From Alphaproteobacteria bacterium CG_4_9_14_3_um_filter_47_13 (GTDB lineage Bacteria > Pseudomonadota > Alphaproteobacteria > Micavibrionales > Micavibrionaceae): 35,149 nucleotides of DNA. The stretch spans positions 3,613 through 38,761 of the forward strand of contig PFTR01000117.1 in NCBI GenBank assembly GCA_002789675.1, in the 5' to 3' direction. Below, in pieces: positions 32,032 through 35,149 of the stretch. The position numbers and the translations under genes were made by a program. Positions within the stretch are counted from its first letter, which is position 1, and each line of letters opens with the position of its first letter. A model generated the notes under the pieces. That model was not told where the DNA came from and did no database searches. It saw nothing but the letters and a program-made list of their open reading frames with translations.

Positions 32032-34641
32032 GTGTTTACGGGAGTTCTCCGAGTGTTAGAAGCAAGACGTTTTCAATCAGAAAATGTACAGAATATTCCG
32101 GGTCGAAGCAGGTTATCCATGAATATTATACAACTAGCGGTTTTATTATCAGGGTTGGCGTTCACGACTTTTGTTTATATTGTTCTGAATTTTCTAATCC
32201 ATCAGATGATCACGGATGATTCGCGCAGAATATCGGCAGAGGCTCAGCATATGATTACAGAAAATATAGTCTCTCTGGAAGAATCTCTTCGTGCTGCAGC
32301 AGCCATAATGCGTCTTTCCGGAAATAATTCTGAAACCATAAGGGATGATATCGTTAGTGCCTTTCCCGGCACTTCCAATTTTGATCATATTTTGTGGGTT
32401 CGCCCTGAAAGTGGAAAGATCTGGCGTAGCATTTCTCTCTTTTCACAAGAGACATCCCGTTTTTCCCAAACATCTATAAAAGGATTTATATATACCATCC
32501 AGAGCAGAAAGCAGCAAAGTACGAGTTCTGATGATGTAACTGTTATTATTGATGTTCCGGGAACACAATATTTGCAAGAATATATGGATCCGGTTGTAAA
32601 GAGTCGGCGTTTTGTTATGGCGAGTCCCTTGGTTTCCGACGGAAAAAATATGGGATTTCTTGTTGGTGTCAGCAGAGTGAGCAGACTGATTGGTAAAGAA
32701 TGGCTGGAAAACAAGAAAGCGATAGAACGCCTTGCTATCCGAGATATGGAATCAAACGAGCGTCTCTATTTCATGGATCGTAATTTCCAAATTGATGATG
32801 TTAATTTCGAGACAAGCGGTGAAAATTTTACATTTAAGCTGGGAGATCGCCAATGGCAGTTGAATATCTTGCCTGGTCTTGATCAAAAAGCCCGTTTTCT
32901 TATGCAGGTGCCATGGCTGATTCTGTTTTTTGGTGTCATGCTGACGCTGACTGGAACATTCTATGTCCGAAATAACCAGCAGTATTTATATAAGTTGGCA
33001 TATATAAATGGGAAACTGGCGCAGAAAAGCTATGAGCTTCATAGTGAAGTTGCAGAGCGGGAGCGCCTCAATCAATCGTTACATAAGATTGAAAAAGAGT
33101 ACAAGGCCATCATTGATTCTGTTAGTGATATAATTTTTGAAACATCTGTCACAGGCGAAATCATATTTTTAAATAATACATGGCACAAAGTCACAGGCTT
33201 CGAAAATGAACAGGTCACCGGACGGAATTTGTTTGATTTATTACATCCGCAGGATCAGGAAGAACAAAGAACCAGTTTTGATATGCTGGTGAAGGGTAAA
33301 AAAGAAGCCTATCGATCGCTCACGAGGTTAAGGACTTCGGATGGTAGATTCCGTTCTGTTGAACTGGCTGTATCTATGATGAGGCAGGATAAAAACAGCA
33401 ATATGCGGGTGGTTGGTACAATAACCGATATTGAAGAGCGCCGCCGTGCGAAGCAGGCGCTTCTTGAGGCCGAGAAAAAATATAAGACGATCGTTGAGAA
33501 TGCGGCAGGGGGAATCTATCAGGTGACGCCTGAAGGACAGTTCCTGAGTGCAAACCCCTCTATGGCCAGGATTCTTGGATATGACACACCGGAACAGCTT
33601 TTGCGTGAGGTTAAAAACGCCCATGACTATCTTTATGTCAGTGCCCACGACAGAGTGGCTTTTATACGTGAGCTTGAAACATCAGGTATTATCTATAATT
33701 TCAAATCCGAGGTTAAAACGAAAACCGGATCCAGAATATGGGTCAATGAAAACGCCCGTATTGTGAAGGATGATGAAGAAAATATTTTATATTACGAAGG
33801 CAGTATGGAAGACATTACTTTGCGGAAGGTCGCTGAAACCAAGCTTAAGGAAGCAAAAGTTCTGTCCGATATCTCCAGTCGCTCTAAATCGGAATTTCTT
33901 GCCAATATGAGCCATGAATTGCGAACACCGCTTAATGCGATTATTGGTTTTGCAGAAATTATGAAGAATGAAGCGCCAGGGGTGGTTCAAAACCGCCAGT
34001 ATCTGGAGTACGCAAAAGATATCTATGACAGCGGCAGGAAGCTGTTGCTGATTATTAATGAAATTCTTGACGCTTCACGAATTGAAGCCGGCGACAGGCA
34101 GATAAGCGAGAGTGTAATCAATCTGAATATTGTTCTGACGTCATGTATAGAGTTTATGAGCCAGAAAGCCGAGAGCCGCCATTTGAAAATTTTTGATATG
34201 ACCCGGGAACAATTGCCTCCTGTGATTGGCGAAGAGCTTGCCATTAAACAAATTTTACTGAATTTGATCGGGAATGCCATTAAATATACACCGGAAGAAG
34301 GACGCATTAGCATTTCTGGTGAAAAGGACGTGGATGGCTGTCTTCGCATTTCAGTAACCGATACCGGAATCGGGATGGACGAGCAGGAAGTGGAAAAGGC
34401 TTTATCGCCCTTCGGCCAGATTGAAACATCGTTAAATCGTTCCGGATCGGGAGCGGGTCTTGGTCTGACACTTGCGAAGTCTCTTATGGAGCTTCATGGA
34501 GGTAAGCTGGAAATTTTCTCGCAAAAAGGAATCGGAACAACGGCTACGATTATATTTCCGGTTCAGCGGATTATCATTGAAGACAGTCAGGAACAGGCAG
34601 AAGGATATACCAGTTCTTCTAGCGACAGACAGATTCATTGA
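32032..34641 (+). CDS. Membrane PAS-PAS sensor histidine kinase (PleC/DivJ-like)
   Basis: Up to 869 residues. Two membrane segments (about 32-52 and 288-311) enclose a ~230-residue extracytoplasmic sensor domain. Two PAS domains follow (about 350-470, YKAIIDSVSDIIFETSVTGEI; 480-600, YKTIVENAAGGIYQVTPEG), each with a PAC tail (VVGTITDIEERR, YEGSMEDITLRK). HisKA has its His near 627 in NMSHELRTPLNAIIGFAEIM; HATPase_c has NLIGNAIKYTPEEG, DTGIGM and GAGLGLTLAKSLMELHGG. There is no receiver domain. Start uncertain: GTG 32032, GTG 32053 or ATG 32119, the last giving a more usual N-terminus just before the first membrane helix. The architecture resembles alphaproteobacterial cell-cycle kinases. Confidence 0.9.
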   Translation: MFTGVLRVLEARRFQSENVQNIPGRSRLSMNIIQLAVLLSGLAFTTFVYIVLNFLIHQMITDDSRRISAEAQHMITENIVSLEESLRAAAAIMRLSGNNSETIRDDIVSAFPGTSNFDHILWVRPESGKIWRSISLFSQETSRFSQTSIKGFIYTIQSRKQQSTSSDDVTVIIDVPGTQYLQEYMDPVVKSRRFVMASPLVSDGKNMGFLVGVSRVSRLIGKEWLENKKAIERLAIRDMESNERLYFMDRNFQIDDVNFETSGENFTFKLGDRQWQLNILPGLDQKARFLMQVPWLILFFGVMLTLTGTFYVRNNQQYLYKLAYINGKLAQKSYELHSEVAERERLNQSLHKIEKEYKAIIDSVSDIIFETSVTGEIIFLNNTWHKVTGFENEQVTGRNLFDLLHPQDQEEQRTSFDMLVKGKKEAYRSLTRLRTSDGRFRSVELAVSMMRQDKNSNMRVVGTITDIEERRRAKQALLEAEKKYKTIVENAAGGIYQVTPEGQFLSANPSMARILGYDTPEQLLREVKNAHDYLYVSAHDRVAFIRELETSGIIYNFKSEVKTKTGSRIWVNENARIVKDDEENILYYEGSMEDITLRKVAETKLKEAKVLSDISSRSKSEFLANMSHELRTPLNAIIGFAEIMKNEAPGVVQNRQYLEYAKDIYDSGRKLLLIINEILDASRIEAGDRQISESVINLNIVLTSCIEFMSQKAESRHLKIFDMTREQLPPVIGEELAIKQILLNLIGNAIKYTPEEGRISISGEKDVDGCLRISVTDTGIGMDEQEVEKALSPFGQIETSLNRSGSGAGLGLTLAKSLMELHGGKLEIFSQKGIGTTATIIFPVQRIIIEDSQEQAEGYTSSSSDRQIH

Positions 34642-35149
34642 GGGCATCTGCCATATCCCTATCAAACTGCAGAGCTTTGCAGGCAATGTCATAGCTGAAA
34701 CCCGCCCGTGCCAGTATGGCCAGCGCCTTGTTTGAGTGATCATGTGTTTTTTCAAGAGCGTAGGGGCCAATTTTTTTGCGCCGCGCCAACCGGAGCGCGG
34801 CAATAAGCTCGGCATCTTCATGAAACTCTGACTCCAGTGTCTGCGTATAAGCCTGTAATATACGGTCAATCATTTCATATTCCAGACCTTTGGCTTGTAG
34901 TCTGGCATGGATCATACGTGCAGACAGACCTTTGCGTCTCAGGGACAGAACCATATTCTGTGTAAAAACGGAATCATCCAGCAGGCCAACATTCTGGAAT
35001 TTTATAACAAGACGATCCAGAGTCTGTATGCACTCCTCTCGTACCTGATCCTTGTGAAAGGCACAGGAACGGTCTATTTTTCGCAGCATTATTTTTTTGA
35101 AATGCGCGGAACTGGCTGCAAAGCGCTCAAGATAATATAACCCCGCATT
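34619..35149 (-). CDS. recX: Regulatory protein RecX, 5' end outside window
   Basis: The ORF track starts at 35089, but the frame stays open to the window edge and the upstream residues (GLYYLERFAASSAHFKKIM) are clearly the RecX N-terminus, so the true start lies beyond 35149. RecX binds RecA filaments and limits recombination. Family features: LVIKFQNVGLLDDSVFTQNMVLSLRRKGLSARMIHARLQAKG and ARAGFSYDIACKALQ, three-helix repeats. Its 3' end overlaps the convergent kinase by 23 nt. The partner gene recA is not in the window. Confidence 0.9.
   Translation of the reverse strand, partial: NAGLYYLERFAASSAHFKKIMLRKIDRSCAFHKDQVREECIQTLDRLVIKFQNVGLLDDSVFTQNMVLSLRRKGLSARMIHARLQAKGLEYEMIDRILQAYTQTLESEFHEDAELIAALRLARRKKIGPYALEKTHDHSNKALAILARAGFSYDIACKALQFDRDMADALNESVCR

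Noticed and set aside
32032-34641. Hybrid histidine kinase with receiver domain
   Set aside because: The protein ends about 25 residues after the ATPase domain; there is no room for a receiver and no phospho-acceptor motif.

Overview
The window is a piece of an alphaproteobacterial chromosome of roughly 45-50% G+C by eye. This rests on the run ffh-rpsP-rimM-trmD-rplS next to leu genes, ribosomal proteins S16 and L19 with long low-complexity tails, a phasin gene (polyhydroxyalkanoate granules), an OmpR/EnvZ pair beside a branched-chain aminotransferase, and a PleC/DivJ-like PAS histidine kinase beside recX. I cannot name the genus.

Layout. 1-656: 5' part of a PlsC-type acyltransferase, leaving the window at the left edge. 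1001-4549: a rightward group with an HD-GYP-like domain fused in frame to LeuD, then leuB, a short NfeD protein and a stomatin/slipin, closed by a terminator. leuC (4600-6006) faces the group from the opposite strand. Two small genes of unknown function follow (6167-6675). 6729-11691 is a leftward operon read as DUF2520 dehydrogenase-like gene, ffh, rpsP, rimM, trmD, rplS, with a TTGACA-N17-TAAGTT promoter at 11807-11835. 11845-13140 holds two tandem paralogues of unknown function. dapF and ychF (13282-15237) point right.

15220-24512 is an integrated element of about 9.3 kb with every gene on the + strand, and it is the most interesting part of the window. It is inserted in the 3' end of ychF. 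The last codons of ychF (F-R-F-N-V-stop) recur at the far end as an 18-nt direct repeat with two mismatches. Just inside both ends lies a second, 26-nt direct repeat (23/26), each copy holding two ACCGGGTA-type motifs 12 bp apart, which look like integrase or excisionase arm sites. Gene order is tyrosine integrase, unknown gene, AlpA regulator, Toprim primase, DUF3631 ATPase, TubC_N-like small protein, terminase small subunit, a GC-rich structured leader, small membrane or lipoprotein genes, an unknown protein and a cytosolic trypsin-like protease. There is a small terminase but no large terminase, portal, capsid or tail gene. That fits a phage satellite (PICI/P4-like) that borrows a helper's particles, with a possible defence cargo at its distal end.

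24520-35149: a 921-residue protein with an internal 94-residue repeat, ilvE, a divergent response regulator and histidine kinase pair, a convergent CsaA-like gene and small gene, a phasin with its own promoter and two small palindromes, a membrane PAS-PAS histidine kinase, and recX running off the right edge.

The housekeeping genes cover leucine synthesis (leuB, leuC, leuD, ilvE), lysine/peptidoglycan precursor synthesis (dapF), ribosome assembly and tRNA modification, co-translational targeting (ffh), membrane quality control (NfeD/slipin) and envelope signalling. No rRNA, tRNA, CRISPR array or insertion sequence was seen.
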